Notes: generated from the letters alone by a model not told the origin. A stretch of 64,000 nt of DNA from Shewanella putrefaciens (GCF_016406305.1 NZ_CP066369.1:824501-888500), one strand, 5' to 3'. Shown: positions 38,427 through 49,711, numbered from the stretch's first letter. Numbers and translations: made by a program.

Positions 38427-39299
38427 ATGAAAGTATTAAGCCAGTTTTCCGCTAAACCCGCGATGGATGGTGATGGGGTCAATATTCGCCGTGTGGCTGA
38501 CTTTATCACGACTAAGTTCGACCCATTTTTGATGATGGATGAGATTAAATCCGATGATAAACAGGATTTTATCGGTGGATTTCCGCCACATCCCCACCGT
38601 GGGATGGAAACCTTTACCTATATCCGTAAGGGCGGTTTTGAACATCGCGATCAAATGGGCAACGTAAAGGCGATTCGCTCAGGCGATGTGCAGTGGATGA
38701 GCACGGGTTACGGCGTGGTGCATTCTGAAATGCCGCTGGCCGATGCGCTCGATGGTCTGCATGGTTTCCAAATATGGGTCAATATGCCGGCCAAGGATAA
38801 ACTGCGCCCTGCGACCTATCAGGACACTGCAGCGAGCCCAAGCGTTGAAACCAGTAACGACACAGGCGCGACCTTAAAAGCCTTGGCTGGGGATTGGGCA
38901 TTTGCTGGCAAGAGTGCTATTAGCTCGACCATCCAAGGGTTGTCGGGAGCGGCGGCGATTGCCGACTTGATGATTAACGCCAATGGCGAAGCACGGCTCG
39001 ATTTATCCAAACATGAGTTTGCCGCACTCTATATTTACCAAGGCGGCTTGAGTAAGGGCGAAGATTCCCAATGGTCATCTGCTTCAAATCAACATCATGA
39101 AGGCGAGTTTTTAGTGCTCGATAGCCAAATGCCATTGCAGCTTAAGGCCGATGAACGCGGGGCGGGAATGCTATTATTTGTGGGTCAACCTATCCGTGAA
39201 AAAATCGTCCAGATGGGCCCCTTTGTGATGAATACCCAAGCGGAAATTCAGCAGGCGATCCGCGATTATCAAGAAGGTCGCTTTGGGCAAATTGCCTGA
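38427..39299 (+). CDS. Pirin family protein
   Basis: 290 residues, bicupin. The pirin N-terminal motif is intact: FPPHPHRGMETFTYIRKGGFEHRDQMGN, with the His/His/His/Glu iron ligands, and the VQWMSTGYGVVHSEMP block. Pirins include quercetinases and regulators; function here is unknown. Alone on the forward strand. Confidence 0.94.
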   Translation: MKVLSQFSAKPAMDGDGVNIRRVADFITTKFDPFLMMDEIKSDDKQDFIGGFPPHPHRGMETFTYIRKGGFEHRDQMGNVKAIRSGDVQWMSTGYGVVHSEMPLADALDGLHGFQIWVNMPAKDKLRPATYQDTAASPSVETSNDTGATLKALAGDWAFAGKSAISSTIQGLSGAAAIADLMINANGEARLDLSKHEFAALYIYQGGLSKGEDSQWSSASNQHHEGEFLVLDSQMPLQLKADERGAGMLLFVGQPIREKIVQMGPFVMNTQAEIQQAIRDYQEGRFGQIA

Positions 39300-39576
39300 T
39301 AGCCAAAAGAATGGGAGTTCGTTTGCCCTGTGTACCCGATTGCGGGATGACAGGGCTATTGTTTTGGGTTGCAAAGAGGGAATGCTTACCTTAGTAGGGA
39401 TTATTTAAGACTTAAGGCAAAAGCCTGCTTTTGTTGTTACAATAGCCAAGCCTTTAGATAGTGCTGGCACTGGTGTTAAGGGCAATCTTAAGCCCACAAA
39501 TACCCGTTTAATCGATAAGTAACGCAATTTCAGTAACCTAGCAGCCGCTTCGTTACCCACCACAGGATATTCACCT

Positions 39577-40986
39577 TTGAGCAACTCAGATACTAAGCCT
39601 ACTCCATCACTGGCTTTTTCGACTCTTAAGCTAAAAAACGAATTGCTTGAGAACCTTTCTTCAATGGGCTACAACGAAATGACGCCAATTCAGGCGCAAA
39701 GTTTGCCGCCCATTCTGGCGGGTGAGGATGTGATTGGCCAAGGGAAAACCGGTTCGGGTAAAACGGCCGCCTTCGGTCTAGGCTTACTGAATAAGCTCGA
39801 TGTAAAACGTTTTCGTATTCAAACCTTAGTCCTGTGTCCGACCCGTGAATTGGCCGACCAAGTGGCGCAGGAAATCCGAACCCTTGCCCGTGGGATCCAC
39901 AATGTTAAAGTGTTGACCCTTTGCGGTGGTGTGCCAATGGGGCCACAGGTGGGCTCGCTCGAACATGGCGCGCACATTATTGTGGGAACGCCGGGACGTA
40001 TTGTCGATCACTTAGATCGCAACCGTTTAGATTTAAGCCATCTCAACATGTTAGTGCTCGATGAGGCTGACCGCATGTTAGAAATGGGCTTCCAACCTGC
40101 GTTGGATGCGATTATTGAGCAGGCCCCGCGTGAGCGCCAAACACTGCTATTTAGTGCGACTTTCCCCGAGCAAATTCAATCGATTGCTCAGCAAATCATG
40201 TATAACCCAACCATGGTAAAAGCGGCGGTTACCCATGAAAAAAACACCATTGAGCAACACTTCTATCAGCTCGATGACGATAAAGCGCGCATGCAAGCGT
40301 TGCAATTATTGCTCTTAGAACATAAGCCTGAAAGCGCCGTGGTGTTTTGTAATACCAAACGCGAAACCCAAAAAGTGGCCGATGAACTCGAGTCCCTCGG
40401 CTTTAGCGTCCTGGCATTGCACGGCGATTTAGAGCAAAGAGACAGGGACGAAACCCTGCTGCAATTTGCCAATAAGAGCGCCTGTGTGCTGGTGGCGACC
40501 GACGTGGCCGCCCGTGGACTGGATATCGATGCCCTCGATGCGGTATTTAACTACCATGTTGCCTACGATACCGAAGTGCATATTCACCGCGTGGGTCGTA
40601 CTGGCCGTGCGGGCAGTAAAGGCGCAGCTTATACCTTCTATAACGACCAAGACGGTTACAAAATTGCCTTGTTAGAAGAGTACTTAGATCGTGAAATCAG
40701 CAGCGAATCATTGCCATCTGAAAGCCTGCTCGGTAATACACCAGCAGCACCGACCATGATCACTTTGCAGATCGATGGCGGTAAAAAAGAGAAACTTCGA
40801 CCCGGCGATATCTTAGGTGCACTGACGGGCGAAAACGGTATCGAAGGTTCACAGGTCGGTAAAATCCAAGTTACCGATTATCGCGCCTATGTGGCGGTAA
40901 ACCGTAAGGTCGCTAAAAAGGCACTGAACAAGATCACCAGCGGCCGCATTAAAGGTAAGTCTTACCGCGCATGGCCAATGAAGTAG
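39577..40986 (+). CDS. dbpA: ATP-dependent RNA helicase DbpA
   Basis: DEAD-box helicase that acts on 23S rRNA hairpin 92 during 50S assembly. 469 residues (E. coli 457). Motifs: Q motif TPIQAQSLP, GKTGSGKT, PTRELADQ, VLDEADRML, FSATFP, ARGLDIDALD, HRVGRTGRAG. The C-terminal RNA-binding domain (about 395-469, with IGKIQV... RAYVAVNR) marks DbpA. Start is TTG with AGGATA upstream; no ATG fits better. A terminator follows. Confidence 0.95.
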   Translation: MSNSDTKPTPSLAFSTLKLKNELLENLSSMGYNEMTPIQAQSLPPILAGEDVIGQGKTGSGKTAAFGLGLLNKLDVKRFRIQTLVLCPTRELADQVAQEIRTLARGIHNVKVLTLCGGVPMGPQVGSLEHGAHIIVGTPGRIVDHLDRNRLDLSHLNMLVLDEADRMLEMGFQPALDAIIEQAPRERQTLLFSATFPEQIQSIAQQIMYNPTMVKAAVTHEKNTIEQHFYQLDDDKARMQALQLLLLEHKPESAVVFCNTKRETQKVADELESLGFSVLALHGDLEQRDRDETLLQFANKSACVLVATDVAARGLDIDALDAVFNYHVAYDTEVHIHRVGRTGRAGSKGAAYTFYNDQDGYKIALLEEYLDREISSESLPSESLLGNTPAAPTMITLQIDGGKKEKLRPGDILGALTGENGIEGSQVGKIQVTDYRAYVAVNRKVAKKALNKITSGRIKGKSYRAWPMK

Positions 40987-41005
40987 ATACCATTGGTATC
41001 TGGGT

Positions 41006-41036
41006 AAAAAGCGAAGCCATTTGGCTTCGCTTTTTT
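41006..41036 (+). terminator. Terminator after dbpA
   Basis: Stem AAAAAGCGAAGCC / GGCTTCGCTTTTT with a short loop and T run, about 20 bases past the stop. Confidence 0.92.
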
Positions 41037-41153
41037 GTTTTTACAGCATCTAGGCTGATAGTACCTTGTTATAATCCGAGTGCTTGGTCGTAACTAGCGC
41101 TTGGTACTACTGCATCAGTGTCGAGGGGGAGATTCACTTATTTAATCACAATG

Positions 41154-41576
41154 TCACTGGCATCTTTTTGCCATGGGATGATTTGGGTTAAGTTGCAGCA
41201 GATCCCAACGGTTGCCATAGAGATCTTCAAATACGGCAACTGTGCCGTAATCCTGCTCCTTAGGCTCGCGAATAAAGCGGATCCCAATGGACTGCATATA
41301 GTGATAATCGCGCCAAAAATCATCGGTATTTAAGAATAAAAACACGCGACCACCGGCCTGGTTGCCGATAAATGATTCCTGCTCGGGTTTGGAGGCTTTG
41401 GCTAACAGTAGGGCCGTACCATGGGAATTGGGCGGCGCTACCACGACCCAACGTTTATCCTGTTCGGGTTGATAGCTGTCTTCAATCAACTCGAACTTGA
41501 GTTTATTGACATAAAAATCAATCGCCTCATCATAATCTCTTACGACAAGTGCGATATGGACAATCGCCTGTTTCAT
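41154..41576 (-). CDS. VOC-family (glyoxalase-like) protein
   Basis: 140 residues with two beta-alpha-beta-beta-beta halves of the vicinal-oxygen-chelate fold: IVHIALVVRDYDEAIDFYVNKL at the start and FEDLYGNRWDLLQL at the end (His and Glu-like ligand positions). Substrate unknown. Reverse strand, alone. Confidence 0.87.
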   Translation of the reverse strand: MKQAIVHIALVVRDYDEAIDFYVNKLKFELIEDSYQPEQDKRWVVVAPPNSHGTALLLAKASKPEQESFIGNQAGGRVFLFLNTDDFWRDYHYMQSIGIRFIREPKEQDYGTVAVFEDLYGNRWDLLQLNPNHPMAKRCQ

Positions 41577-41699
41577 CTTTTTCTCGAGTTTTGATGTCTA
41601 TTACCAGGGCTATTGTAATCGCTATCGCAACGGTCGGGATACCGCTGCAATAGCATAAAACATCAATCAGTAGCGTAAGTCAGTCACTGACTCAAGAGA

Positions 41700-42740
41700 C
41701 TAGGGGCAAGGTAATCTAAATTGATCGGACAGTTCGTTTAATCGTGCTAACAACTCAGGCGATAGCGTGACTTTTAGGCTGTCGATATTCTCTTTCAACT
41801 GATATAAATCCGTGGCGCCTATGATGTTTGAACCGACAAATTTACGTGAGTTAACAAAAGCTAATGCCATTTGTGCCGGCGTGAGTTTGAACTCACGGGC
41901 TAAATCCACATAAGCTGCCGTGGCATCGAGTGCCATTTGCGAGCCTGTATAACGGGCGAAGCGTTTAAACAGGGTTAATCGCGCACCTTCAGGCCATTGG
42001 CCATTGCAATATTTGCCCGTTAAGGCGCCAAAGGCTAAAGGCGAGTATGCGAGCAGCGGCAATTCTTCACGGTGGCTGATTTCACTCATGCCCACTTCAA
42101 AGCTGCGATTGAGCAAGTTATAGGGATTTTGCACACTCACAATCCGCGGCAAGCCATGTTTTTCAGCCAGTTGCAGATACTTCATCAAGCCCCATGGGGT
42201 TTCGTTCGACACGCCGATATAGCGCACTTTGCCTTGGCGAATGACTTCGGCGAGGGCTTCGAGGGTTTCGAGGATCGGGGTGTGATGCTCAATCTCTTGC
42301 TCGTCGTAAAAAAGTTCGCCGAAGAAATTGGTATTACGATCCGGCCAATGGAGTTGATAGAGATCGATAGTATCTATTTGCAGACGCTCGAGTGAGGCAT
42401 CGACCGCTTGGTGGATATTGTTCCAGTCCAGCGCCATATTCTTGCGAATATAGTCACTCTTGCCCCCCGGGGCGGCAATTTTAGTGGCGATTACTAAGTC
42501 ATCGCGATTGCCACGGGCCTTGATATATTGGCCTAGGATGCGCTCCGTCTCTCCTTGGGTTTCAGGCTTAGGCGGGACAGGATACATTTCTGCCGTATCA
42601 ATAAAATTAATGCCATTACCTATGGCGTAATCCAGTTGGGCAAACGCTTCGGCTTGGGTATTTTGCTCGCCCCAAGTCATAGTGCCCAAACAAATTTTGC
42701 TGACCTCGAGATTAGAATGCGGTATGCGTCTGTATTCCAT
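41700..42740 (-). CDS. tas: Aldo/keto reductase Tas
   Basis: 346 residues, the same as E. coli Tas. Conserved parts: MEYRRIPHSNLEVSKICLGTMTWGEQN, DTAEMYPVPPKPETQGETE with the catalytic Tyr, DLYQLHWPDR, RYIGVSNETPWGLM and VGSNIIGATDLYQLKENI. NADPH-dependent; physiological substrate unclear. Confidence 0.95.
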   Translation of the reverse strand: MEYRRIPHSNLEVSKICLGTMTWGEQNTQAEAFAQLDYAIGNGINFIDTAEMYPVPPKPETQGETERILGQYIKARGNRDDLVIATKIAAPGGKSDYIRKNMALDWNNIHQAVDASLERLQIDTIDLYQLHWPDRNTNFFGELFYDEQEIEHHTPILETLEALAEVIRQGKVRYIGVSNETPWGLMKYLQLAEKHGLPRIVSVQNPYNLLNRSFEVGMSEISHREELPLLAYSPLAFGALTGKYCNGQWPEGARLTLFKRFARYTGSQMALDATAAYVDLAREFKLTPAQMALAFVNSRKFVGSNIIGATDLYQLKENIDSLKVTLSPELLARLNELSDQFRLPCP

Positions 42741-43193
42741 CTATTTCTCCTACGAAAACCTTCTTAGTTCGAGGCTATCAAGCTTTTGCGGTAAAGCAAA
42801 GGTTAAAGCGGCGCTAAGAATATTACTGGATTAAAAATAACCAATGCCTTGCGTGTATTTTGCTGGGTTTATTGCGACATACTGCGCACTAATTCGCCGC
42901 TGACTTTGTTTTTTGCACCTTTGCGTCGATTAGAGGGTGAAGATAGGGATTTTTGTCTATTTTTATGTAGTTAAGTTGCCTCTAAATCACTTATGACGTA
43001 ATTATGAATTATTTGTTATAAAACTACATTTAGAGTTTTTGTTATGAATTAATGTAGATCTAAGTCACGAAATGATGCAATTTTACGTATATTACTTACG
43101 AATTTGCCGCGGAATGTGACGCCAATATCGGAATGTCTGTTAACAAACATCTACCCTAAATTTATCTAAAAATTTTCATGGTTGATATTTGTG
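42741..43193. other. Promoter region of the nqr operon
   Basis: About 450 bases without a gene, AT-rich from 42950 on. TATATT at 43088-43093 could be a -10 box, but the -35 is poor. The tas promoter (leftward) also lies here. No regulator site could be named with confidence. Confidence 0.5.
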
Positions 43194-44564
43194 ATGGCAG
43201 ATCTTTCAAACCAAATTATCACGATCAAAAAAGGCCTCAACTTGCCTATTGCGGGTGAGCCTAGGCAGATCATCGAACCCGGTAACAGGCCATCCCAAGT
43301 GGCACTGCTCGGCGAGGAGTATGTTGGCTTAAAACCGACTATGTTGGTTGAAGTGGGCGATAAGGTCAAAAAAGGCCAACCTTTGTTTGAGGATAAAAAA
43401 ACTAAGGGTGTGTTATTTACGGCCCCCGCCAGCGGCGAAATCGTGGCGATAAACCGCGGTGAGCGCCGAGTGTTGCAGTCTGTGGTGATCCGTTGTGATG
43501 GCCTCGATGCCGATGAGCAAATCCGTTTCGAAATTCACAGCGATGTGCAGGCGCTTTCTGCCGATGTGGTTAAAGCACAACTGGTGCAGAGCGGTTTGTG
43601 GACCGCACTTCGTACTCGTCCGTTCTCAAGGGTGCCTGAGCTTGACACTCAACCTGCGGCAATTTTTGTGACGGCAATGGATACCAATCCATTGGCAGCG
43701 GATCCTCGGTTGATTATTGCCGAGCAAACCGATGCCTTTAAGCTTGGGCTACAAGTGTTGACTCGCTTAACCGAAGGTCAGGTTTACCTCTGCCAAGATA
43801 AGGGCGAAGCCCTAGTCGGTGCCGATTTACCTAAGGTTGAAGTGCGCCGTTTTGCGGGCGTACACCCTGCGGGATTAGTGGGCACCCATATTCATTTCAC
43901 TTTACCCGTCAGCATTGAGCGTCAGGTGTGGCATATCGGTTATCAGGACGTGATTGCCTATGGCAAATTATTCCAAACCGGTGAGTTATATACCGATCGT
44001 ATCGTCGCCTTGGGCGGCCCTAGCGTAGTCAATCCCCGTTTACTGCGCACTCAGCTTGGTGCCCAGTTAAGCGTGCTCGTGGCGGACGAAATTAAACCCG
44101 GCCATAACCGTGTGGTTTCTGGCTCAGTATTATCCGGCCATACCGCTATCGATGCGCATGATTTTTTAGGGCGTTTTCATAACCAAGTGTCTGTGCTCGC
44201 CGAAGATGCCGAGCACCATGTATTGCCTTGGGTACGGGGTGGTTCGGATAAATTCTCTATTACTCGTACTGTGACCTCCCGTTTATTTGGTCTGACTAAG
44301 TCCTTTGAATTTACTACGCATCAAGGCGGCTCTCAGCGCGCCATGATGGCCTTTGGTCAGCTCGATCGCGTGATGCCGCTGGATATTTTACCCACCTTGT
44401 TAGTTCGAGATTTAGTGGTGCGAGATACCGATGAGGCGCAGGCCTTAGGCGCATTGGAGCTAGATGAAGAAGATTTAGCACTCTGTACCTTTGTGTGCCC
44501 CGGCAAATATGACTTCGGTAAAGAATTACGTGCCTGTCTAGATGTTATCGAGAGGGAAGGTTAA
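43194..44564 (+). CDS. nqrA: Na+-translocating NADH:quinone reductase subunit A
   Basis: Peripheral cytoplasmic-side subunit involved in ubiquinone binding. 456 residues from ATG 43194. Landmarks: [37 protein letters not shown], the [21 protein letters not shown] block, [14 protein letters not shown] and the ending [23 protein letters not shown]. First gene of the operon; its stop overlaps the nqrB start (TAATG). The ribosome-binding site is weak and an upstream TTG at 43182 is also in frame, so the start is somewhat uncertain. Confidence 0.96.
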   Translation: MADLSNQIITIKKGLNLPIAGEPRQIIEPGNRPSQVALLGEEYVGLKPTMLVEVGDKVKKGQPLFEDKKTKGVLFTAPASGEIVAINRGERRVLQSVVIRCDGLDADEQIRFEIHSDVQALSADVVKAQLVQSGLWTALRTRPFSRVPELDTQPAAIFVTAMDTNPLAADPRLIIAEQTDAFKLGLQVLTRLTEGQVYLCQDKGEALVGADLPKVEVRRFAGVHPAGLVGTHIHFTLPVSIERQVWHIGYQDVIAYGKLFQTGELYTDRIVALGGPSVVNPRLLRTQLGAQLSVLVADEIKPGHNRVVSGSVLSGHTAIDAHDFLGRFHNQVSVLAEDAEHHVLPWVRGGSDKFSITRTVTSRLFGLTKSFEFTTHQGGSQRAMMAFGQLDRVMPLDILPTLLVRDLVVRDTDEAQALGALELDEEDLALCTFVCPGKYDFGKELRACLDVIEREG

Positions 44565-45778
44565 TGACGACACAACCTAAAAAACCTGATTTACAGGACG
44601 ACTACTACGCCACAGGCAAATCCATGAAGGGCTTTGTGCGCTCATTGGTGATCGCCAGTGGCCGCAGCACTAAGGGCAAAGTACACGTACGTGATGCCAT
44701 TGACGTTAAACGTACCATGACCTTAGTGGGCCTGTGTTTATTGCCCGCCATTTTATTTGGCTTATATAACGTAGGTTTACAGGCTCAAATTGCCCTAGCT
44801 GGTGGATTAACGACACCGGACACTTGGAAGCTGGCGCTGTTTAACGCCTTAAGCGGCGGCTTAACTGCAGAGACTGGCGTGATTGGCCTGTTCCTCTATG
44901 GCTTAAGTTTTTATTTGCCGATTTACCTCACGGCATTGCTCACCAGTTTATTTTGGGAAGTGGTGTTTGCGCGGGTTCGTGGCCAAGAATTGCACGAAGG
45001 CTTCTTCGTTACCGCACTGCTATTTACCTTAATCTTACCCGTTGCAATTCCGCTCTGGCTGGTGGTCATGGGCATTAGTTTTGGGGTTGTGGTGGCCAAA
45101 GAGCTGTTTGGTGGTATGGGGTATAACTTCCTCAACCCTGCACTGGCGGGCCTTGCCTTTATTTATTTTGCCTATCCATCCGAAGTCACCACAGTTAAGC
45201 AGTTAGTGGCGGTTGATGGATTTTCCGGAGCAACGGCGTTAGCACAAGCGGCGGCGGGCAAGCTTGAGTTTGCCGATTACGCTTGGTATAGCGCCTTTAG
45301 CGATCCTAATTGGTGGAATAACTTCTTTGGCTTTACTGTGGGTGCCATTGGTGAAACCAGCACGTTGGCGGTATTGCTGGGTGGTTTGCTGCTGATCCTG
45401 ACTCGCCTAGCCGACTGGCGCATTGTGGTCGGCGTTATGCTAGGCATGATAGCCACTGCCACTTTATGCAATGTTATCGGCTCAAGCACTAACCAAATGA
45501 TGGCAATGCCCTGGACATGGCATTTAGTCACAGGTGGTTTTGCGCTGGCGATGATGTTTATGGCGACCGATCCCGTGACGACCTCCTACACCCGCCCAGG
45601 CAAATTTGCCTACGGCGCGCTGATTGGTTTTATGGCCGTGCTTATCCGTGTTGCGAACCCCAAAATGCCTGAGGGCATGATGTTAGCGATTCTGTTTGCC
45701 AACCTGTGGGCACCGCTGTTCGATTATCTGGTGGCCCGTGCCAACATCAAACGGAGATTAAAACGTCATGGTCTTTAA
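44564..45778 (+). CDS. nqrB: Na+-translocating NADH:quinone reductase subunit B
   Basis: Main membrane subunit, about ten helices, 404 residues (Vibrio about 415). Carries the covalent FMN site SGAT at 221-224 (VDGFSGATALAQ; Thr224), and FMATDPVTTSYTRPGKFAYG near the C-terminus. Overlaps nqrC by 11 bases. Confidence 0.97.
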   Translation: MTTQPKKPDLQDDYYATGKSMKGFVRSLVIASGRSTKGKVHVRDAIDVKRTMTLVGLCLLPAILFGLYNVGLQAQIALAGGLTTPDTWKLALFNALSGGLTAETGVIGLFLYGLSFYLPIYLTALLTSLFWEVVFARVRGQELHEGFFVTALLFTLILPVAIPLWLVVMGISFGVVVAKELFGGMGYNFLNPALAGLAFIYFAYPSEVTTVKQLVAVDGFSGATALAQAAAGKLEFADYAWYSAFSDPNWWNNFFGFTVGAIGETSTLAVLLGGLLLILTRLADWRIVVGVMLGMIATATLCNVIGSSTNQMMAMPWTWHLVTGGFALAMMFMATDPVTTSYTRPGKFAYGALIGFMAVLIRVANPKMPEGMMLAILFANLWAPLFDYLVARANIKRRLKRHGL

Positions 45779-46562
45779 GAAAGATACTGTGGTGGGGACT
45801 ATGGTCTTCACCATCACGCTCTGCCTTTTGTGCTCCTTTATGATCACCGGCACCGCGGGCGTATTAAAAGAGCGCAAACTTGCGAAAAAACGCGATGAGT
45901 TACAACGTTATGTGTTGATGGCGGCCGATGTTGATCTTGGTCAAGGCAATGAGTTTAGAGAGATTTTTGCTAAATCCGTTAAGCCATTATTGATCAATCT
46001 CGACACGGGCAAAGTGGATTCAGATGCCAATGTACTCGACTTTGATGAGCGTATGGCGGCGATTAACCCTGAAACCTCAAGTACTCCGAAAAAGGATATC
46101 GCTAAGATTAAAACCCGTGCCAACGATGCCCGTGTATTTAAAATCTTAGATGCCGACGGCAAGTTAGTTAGCGTGGTCGTGCCCTTCTACGGTAAAGGGC
46201 TGTGGTCGATGATCTACGGCTATGTTGCCGTTGAACCTGACTTTAACACCATCAAAGGCATGGTGGTGTACGAGCACGGTGAAACTCCAGGTATCGGTGA
46301 CTTTGTGACTGATCCGCAATGGTTATCCCTGTGGAAGGGTAAGCAACTCTTTGATGAAAACGGTAAGTTTGCTATGCGCCTCGTTAAAGGCGGCGCTAAA
46401 GAGGGTGATATTCACGGGGTTGATGCTGTGAGTGGCGCGACCATGACAGGCCGCGGCGTACAGCGGGCAATGGAGTTTTGGTTTGGCGTTGAAGGCTTTC
46501 AAACCTTCTTCAACCAGTTAAAGGCGCCAGCAGTGCAAGGTGAGTTGGGAGGTGCAAAATGA
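45768..46562 (+). CDS. nqrC: Na+-translocating NADH:quinone reductase subunit C
   Basis: 264 residues: one N-terminal membrane anchor (about 8-30) and a periplasmic FMN-binding domain with the SGAT motif at 222-225 ([16 protein letters not shown]-threonine Thr225, the same residue number as in Vibrio). GYGLWSxMYG-like block seen as [14 protein letters not shown]. Flavin attachment needs an ApbE-type transferase, which is not in this window. The stop overlaps the nqrD ATG by four bases. Confidence 0.97.
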   Translation: MVFKKDTVVGTMVFTITLCLLCSFMITGTAGVLKERKLAKKRDELQRYVLMAADVDLGQGNEFREIFAKSVKPLLINLDTGKVDSDANVLDFDERMAAINPETSSTPKKDIAKIKTRANDARVFKILDADGKLVSVVVPFYGKGLWSMIYGYVAVEPDFNTIKGMVVYEHGETPGIGDFVTDPQWLSLWKGKQLFDENGKFAMRLVKGGAKEGDIHGVDAVSGATMTGRGVQRAMEFWFGVEGFQTFFNQLKAPAVQGELGGAK

Positions 46563-47179
46563 GCAACACTTTATCCATGCGTGACATGCTAACTGGGCCA
46601 GTGTTTGCCAATAACCCGGTCGCGATGCAAGTGCTTGGGGTCTGTTCGGCGCTGGCGGTCAGTAACTCAATGCAAACCGCTGTGGTGATGACACTCGCGG
46701 TGACCTTTGTGTTGGTGTTCTCTAACCTGATCATCTCCATGATCCGTAACTTTATCCCAAACAGTGTGCGGATTATTGCTCAAATGACAGTGATTGCCTC
46801 CTTGGTGATTATCGTCGATATGGTATTGCAGGATGTGGCCTATGAGTTATCTAAGCAACTTTCTGTATTTGTTGGCTTAATTATCACTAACTGCATCATT
46901 ATGGGCCGCGCCGAAGCCTTTGCCATGAAGTATCCACCGCACTTAGCTGTTGTTGATGCCGTGGGGAACGCAACGGGATATGGCTTGATTTTGATCAGTG
47001 TGGCCTTTGTACGTGAGCTGTTAGGAACGGGCAATTTATTCGGCCATAGCGTGTTTACCACGATTGAAAATGGCGGCTGGTATCTACCGAACGAGATGTT
47101 CAAGTTACCGCCGAGTGCTTTCTTCCTGATTGGCGTGCTGATCTGGACCATCAATGTGATCCAGCGTAAACGGGGTTAA
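46559..47179 (+). CDS. nqrD: Na+-translocating NADH:quinone reductase subunit D
   Basis: 206 residues, six membrane spans, Nqr/Rnf D/E family. The conserved [16 protein letters not shown] block (about 105-120), with the Cys of the intramembrane iron site, is present. ATG overlaps nqrC; nqrE starts 10 bases downstream with AAGGAG ahead of it. Confidence 0.97.
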   Translation: MSNTLSMRDMLTGPVFANNPVAMQVLGVCSALAVSNSMQTAVVMTLAVTFVLVFSNLIISMIRNFIPNSVRIIAQMTVIASLVIIVDMVLQDVAYELSKQLSVFVGLIITNCIIMGRAEAFAMKYPPHLAVVDAVGNATGYGLILISVAFVRELLGTGNLFGHSVFTTIENGGWYLPNEMFKLPPSAFFLIGVLIWTINVIQRKRG

Positions 47180-47188
47180 GGAGCAGAT

Positions 47189-47797
47189 ATGGAACACTAT
47201 ATAAATCTATTTTTGCAGGCCACTTTTATCGACAACATGGCGCTGTCGTTCTTCCTCGGCATGTGTACCTTTTTAGCCGTGTCTAAAAAGGTGTCCACCG
47301 CCTTTGGTCTAGGTGTGGCTGTGGTAGTGGTGATGACCTTAGCCGTGCCGTTAAACCAGCTGATCTATGTGAAGGTTCTCGCACCAGGTGCTCTATCTTG
47401 GGCGGGATTAGCGACTATTGATTTAAGTTATCTGCAGCTGATTACTTTTATCGGTGTGATTGCAGCCTTAGTGCAAATCCTTGAGATGTTTTTGGATAAG
47501 TACATTCCAAGCCTGTATGACTCGCTGGGGATCTTCCTGCCACTGCTCACCGTAAACTGCGCAATTTTTGCGGGAGTGATCTTTATGGCGAACCGTGATT
47601 ACAACTTTGCCGAATCGGCGGTGTTTGCTATGGGCTCGGGTCTTGGCTGGGCGGTGGCGATTGTGCTGCTGGCGGGACTGCGGGAAAGAATGAAATTCAA
47701 CGCCATTCCCGAAGGCTTACAAGGTATAGGTATCACCTTTATTACCACTGGCTTGATGGCGCTAGGCTTTATGTCTTTCTCGGGTATCTCGTTGTAA
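47189..47797 (+). CDS. nqrE: Na+-translocating NADH:quinone reductase subunit E
   Basis: 202 residues, six membrane spans, homologous to NqrD. N-terminal [34 protein letters not shown] region and a [15 protein letters not shown] segment with the paired Cys of the Fe site (one half from NqrD). Confidence 0.97.
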   Translation: MEHYINLFLQATFIDNMALSFFLGMCTFLAVSKKVSTAFGLGVAVVVVMTLAVPLNQLIYVKVLAPGALSWAGLATIDLSYLQLITFIGVIAALVQILEMFLDKYIPSLYDSLGIFLPLLTVNCAIFAGVIFMANRDYNFAESAVFAMGSGLGWAVAIVLLAGLRERMKFNAIPEGLQGIGITFITTGLMALGFMSFSGISL

Positions 47798-47848
47798 CGA
47801 GTGCTTGAGAAAGTGCAACCGCATTCTGTTTAGAAGAAGGGTTATCGG

Positions 47849-49066
47849 ATGGAAATGGCAATAGGCATAGGCATGTTCACCTTAGTGGTGTGCCTACTGG
47901 TGATAGTAATCCTTATCGCCAAAAAGAAATTAGTGACTACCGGTGAGATCACTATCGGGATTAACGACGATGCCGAAAAAAGCATCAAGGTTGCCGCGGG
48001 CGACAAATTGCTCGGCGCGCTGGCGAGCCAAAGTATTTTTATCCCCTCGGCCTGTGGTGGCGGTGGGACCTGTGGCCAGTGCCGCGTAAAAGTCAAATCG
48101 GGCGGCGGTGATATTCTGCCAACCGAACTTGGGCATATCACTAAGAAAGAAGCCAAAGAGGGCTGTCGTCTCGCCTGCCAAGTCGCGGTGAAAACCGATA
48201 TGGAACTTGAGCTAGACGAAGAAATCTTTGGGGTGAAGAAGTGGCAATGCGAGGTGATCTCAAACGATAACAAGGCCACCTTTATCAAAGAGTTATTATT
48301 AAAACTGCCCGAAGGTGAAGATGTGCACTTTAAGGCGGGGGGATATATCCAAATTGAAGCGCCAGCCCATGTGGTGAAATACGCTGACTTTGATATTCCT
48401 GCAAAATACCGTGGTGATTGGGACAAATACGGTCTGTTCGATTTAGTCTCGACCGTGAATGAGGATGTTCTGCGCGCCTATTCGATGGCGAACTATCCCG
48501 ATGAAAAGGGCCGCATTATGCTTAACGTGCGGATTGCGACGCCACCTTCGGCCAATGTGCCACCGGGTAAGATGTCTTCTTACATCTTTAACCTCAAGGC
48601 AGGGGATAAGGTGACCATTTCTGGCCCATTCGGTGAGTTCTTTGTGAAGGATACCGATGCAGAAATGGTGTTTATCGGCGGTGGTGCGGGTATGGCACCG
48701 ATGCGCTCGCATATTTTCGACCAGCTAAAGAGCAAAAAAACCAAACGTAAAATGAGCTTCTGGTACGGCGCCCGCTCGACCCGTGAGGTGTTTTACCAGC
48801 AAGATTTCGATACTTTAGCCGCCGAGAATGACAACTTTGTCTGGCATGTGGCGCTGTCGGAGCCCCTGCCTGAGGATAACTGGACGGGTTACACTGGCTT
48901 TATCCATAATGTGCTGTATGAGAATTATCTTAAACATCATAAGGCACCCGAGGATTGCGAGTTCTATATGTGTGGCCCACCGATCATGAACTCTTCAGTA
49001 ATTAAGATGCTCGAAAGCCTAGGGGTTGAGCCTGAAAATATCCTGCTCGATGACTTCGGTGATTAA
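47849..49066 (+). CDS. nqrF: Na+-translocating NADH:quinone reductase subunit F
   Basis: NADH-oxidising subunit, 405 residues. One N-terminal helix (about 3-24), a 2Fe-2S ferredoxin domain with Cys69, Cys75, Cys78 and Cys110, an FAD domain (RAYSMANYP) and an NADH domain ([26 protein letters not shown]). Electrons pass from NADH to FAD, the 2Fe-2S centre and onward to NqrB/C flavins. 51 bp gap after nqrE. Last operon gene. Confidence 0.98.
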   Translation: MEMAIGIGMFTLVVCLLVIVILIAKKKLVTTGEITIGINDDAEKSIKVAAGDKLLGALASQSIFIPSACGGGGTCGQCRVKVKSGGGDILPTELGHITKKEAKEGCRLACQVAVKTDMELELDEEIFGVKKWQCEVISNDNKATFIKELLLKLPEGEDVHFKAGGYIQIEAPAHVVKYADFDIPAKYRGDWDKYGLFDLVSTVNEDVLRAYSMANYPDEKGRIMLNVRIATPPSANVPPGKMSSYIFNLKAGDKVTISGPFGEFFVKDTDAEMVFIGGGAGMAPMRSHIFDQLKSKKTKRKMSFWYGARSTREVFYQQDFDTLAAENDNFVWHVALSEPLPEDNWTGYTGFIHNVLYENYLKHHKAPEDCEFYMCGPPIMNSSVIKMLESLGVEPENILLDDFGD

Positions 49067-49082
49067 GTTGTAAGTGAGTAAT

Positions 49083-49131
49083 AAAAATCGCGTTAGGCAG
49101 AGCTAGTACAGCTGAGTCCAACGCGATTTTT
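49083..49131 (+). terminator. nqr operon terminator
   Basis: Stem AAAAATCGCGTT / AACGCGATTTTT with a 25-nt branched loop and a T run, 15 bases after nqrF. Confidence 0.88.
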
Positions 49132-49227
49132 GTTTATCTGGCTTTTTAGAATCTCGCTGTCTTTAGTTTTCGTACCTTTAGCTTTCACATCTTTATCTAT
49201 CCTACTTGATGCTATGTCGCTGCTTTC

Positions 49228-49545
49228 CTAGCGAAAGGATTTGCCGCCATGGCGGCTTAAATAACTCACCATACGCTGACTCTCAGCGGTATAGCATCCC
49301 ATGCGAAACTCACCCTGCCAGTAGGCAATATCGAGCGGATGATACCCCATCGCATTCGGATGATTCACATCAGCCCCCGCATCCACCAATAATTTGAGCA
49401 GTTCAAAAGACTGTAGCTCACAGGCATGCAAGAGTGCCGTCATCGCATTTTCGTCCACGCCTTCAAGATCAGCGCCATTGGCAATAATGCGCTTAATCGC
49501 CAGAGTATCCTTCGCCTTTACCGCATCGATAAGTTCAGTGCTCAT
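49228..49545 (-). CDS. Small ankyrin-repeat protein
   Basis: About 105 residues (112 if the upstream ATG 49566 is used). Two or three ankyrin units: NAMTALLHACELQSFELLKLLVDAGADVN and NAMGYHPLDIAYWQGE. There is no signal peptide, so it is probably cytoplasmic. Role unknown. The start is uncertain because both ATGs have poor ribosome-binding sites. Confidence 0.8.
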   Translation of the reverse strand: MSTELIDAVKAKDTLAIKRIIANGADLEGVDENAMTALLHACELQSFELLKLLVDAGADVNHPNAMGYHPLDIAYWQGEFRMGCYTAESQRMVSYLSRHGGKSFR

Positions 49546-49711
49546 TTGATCGCTATTTAACCTCATCCAAAGGATTTAATTTAAGTGGATTTAGTCTAGG
49601 TTTCTGTAACTTGTAGGCGAAACTCCGTAAGCTGAGTAGCTTATACCTAAATGTTTATGACTACAGGTATAACTTATCATGGATGTAATAGTTGTAGGAT
49701 AGGAGGCTTGT

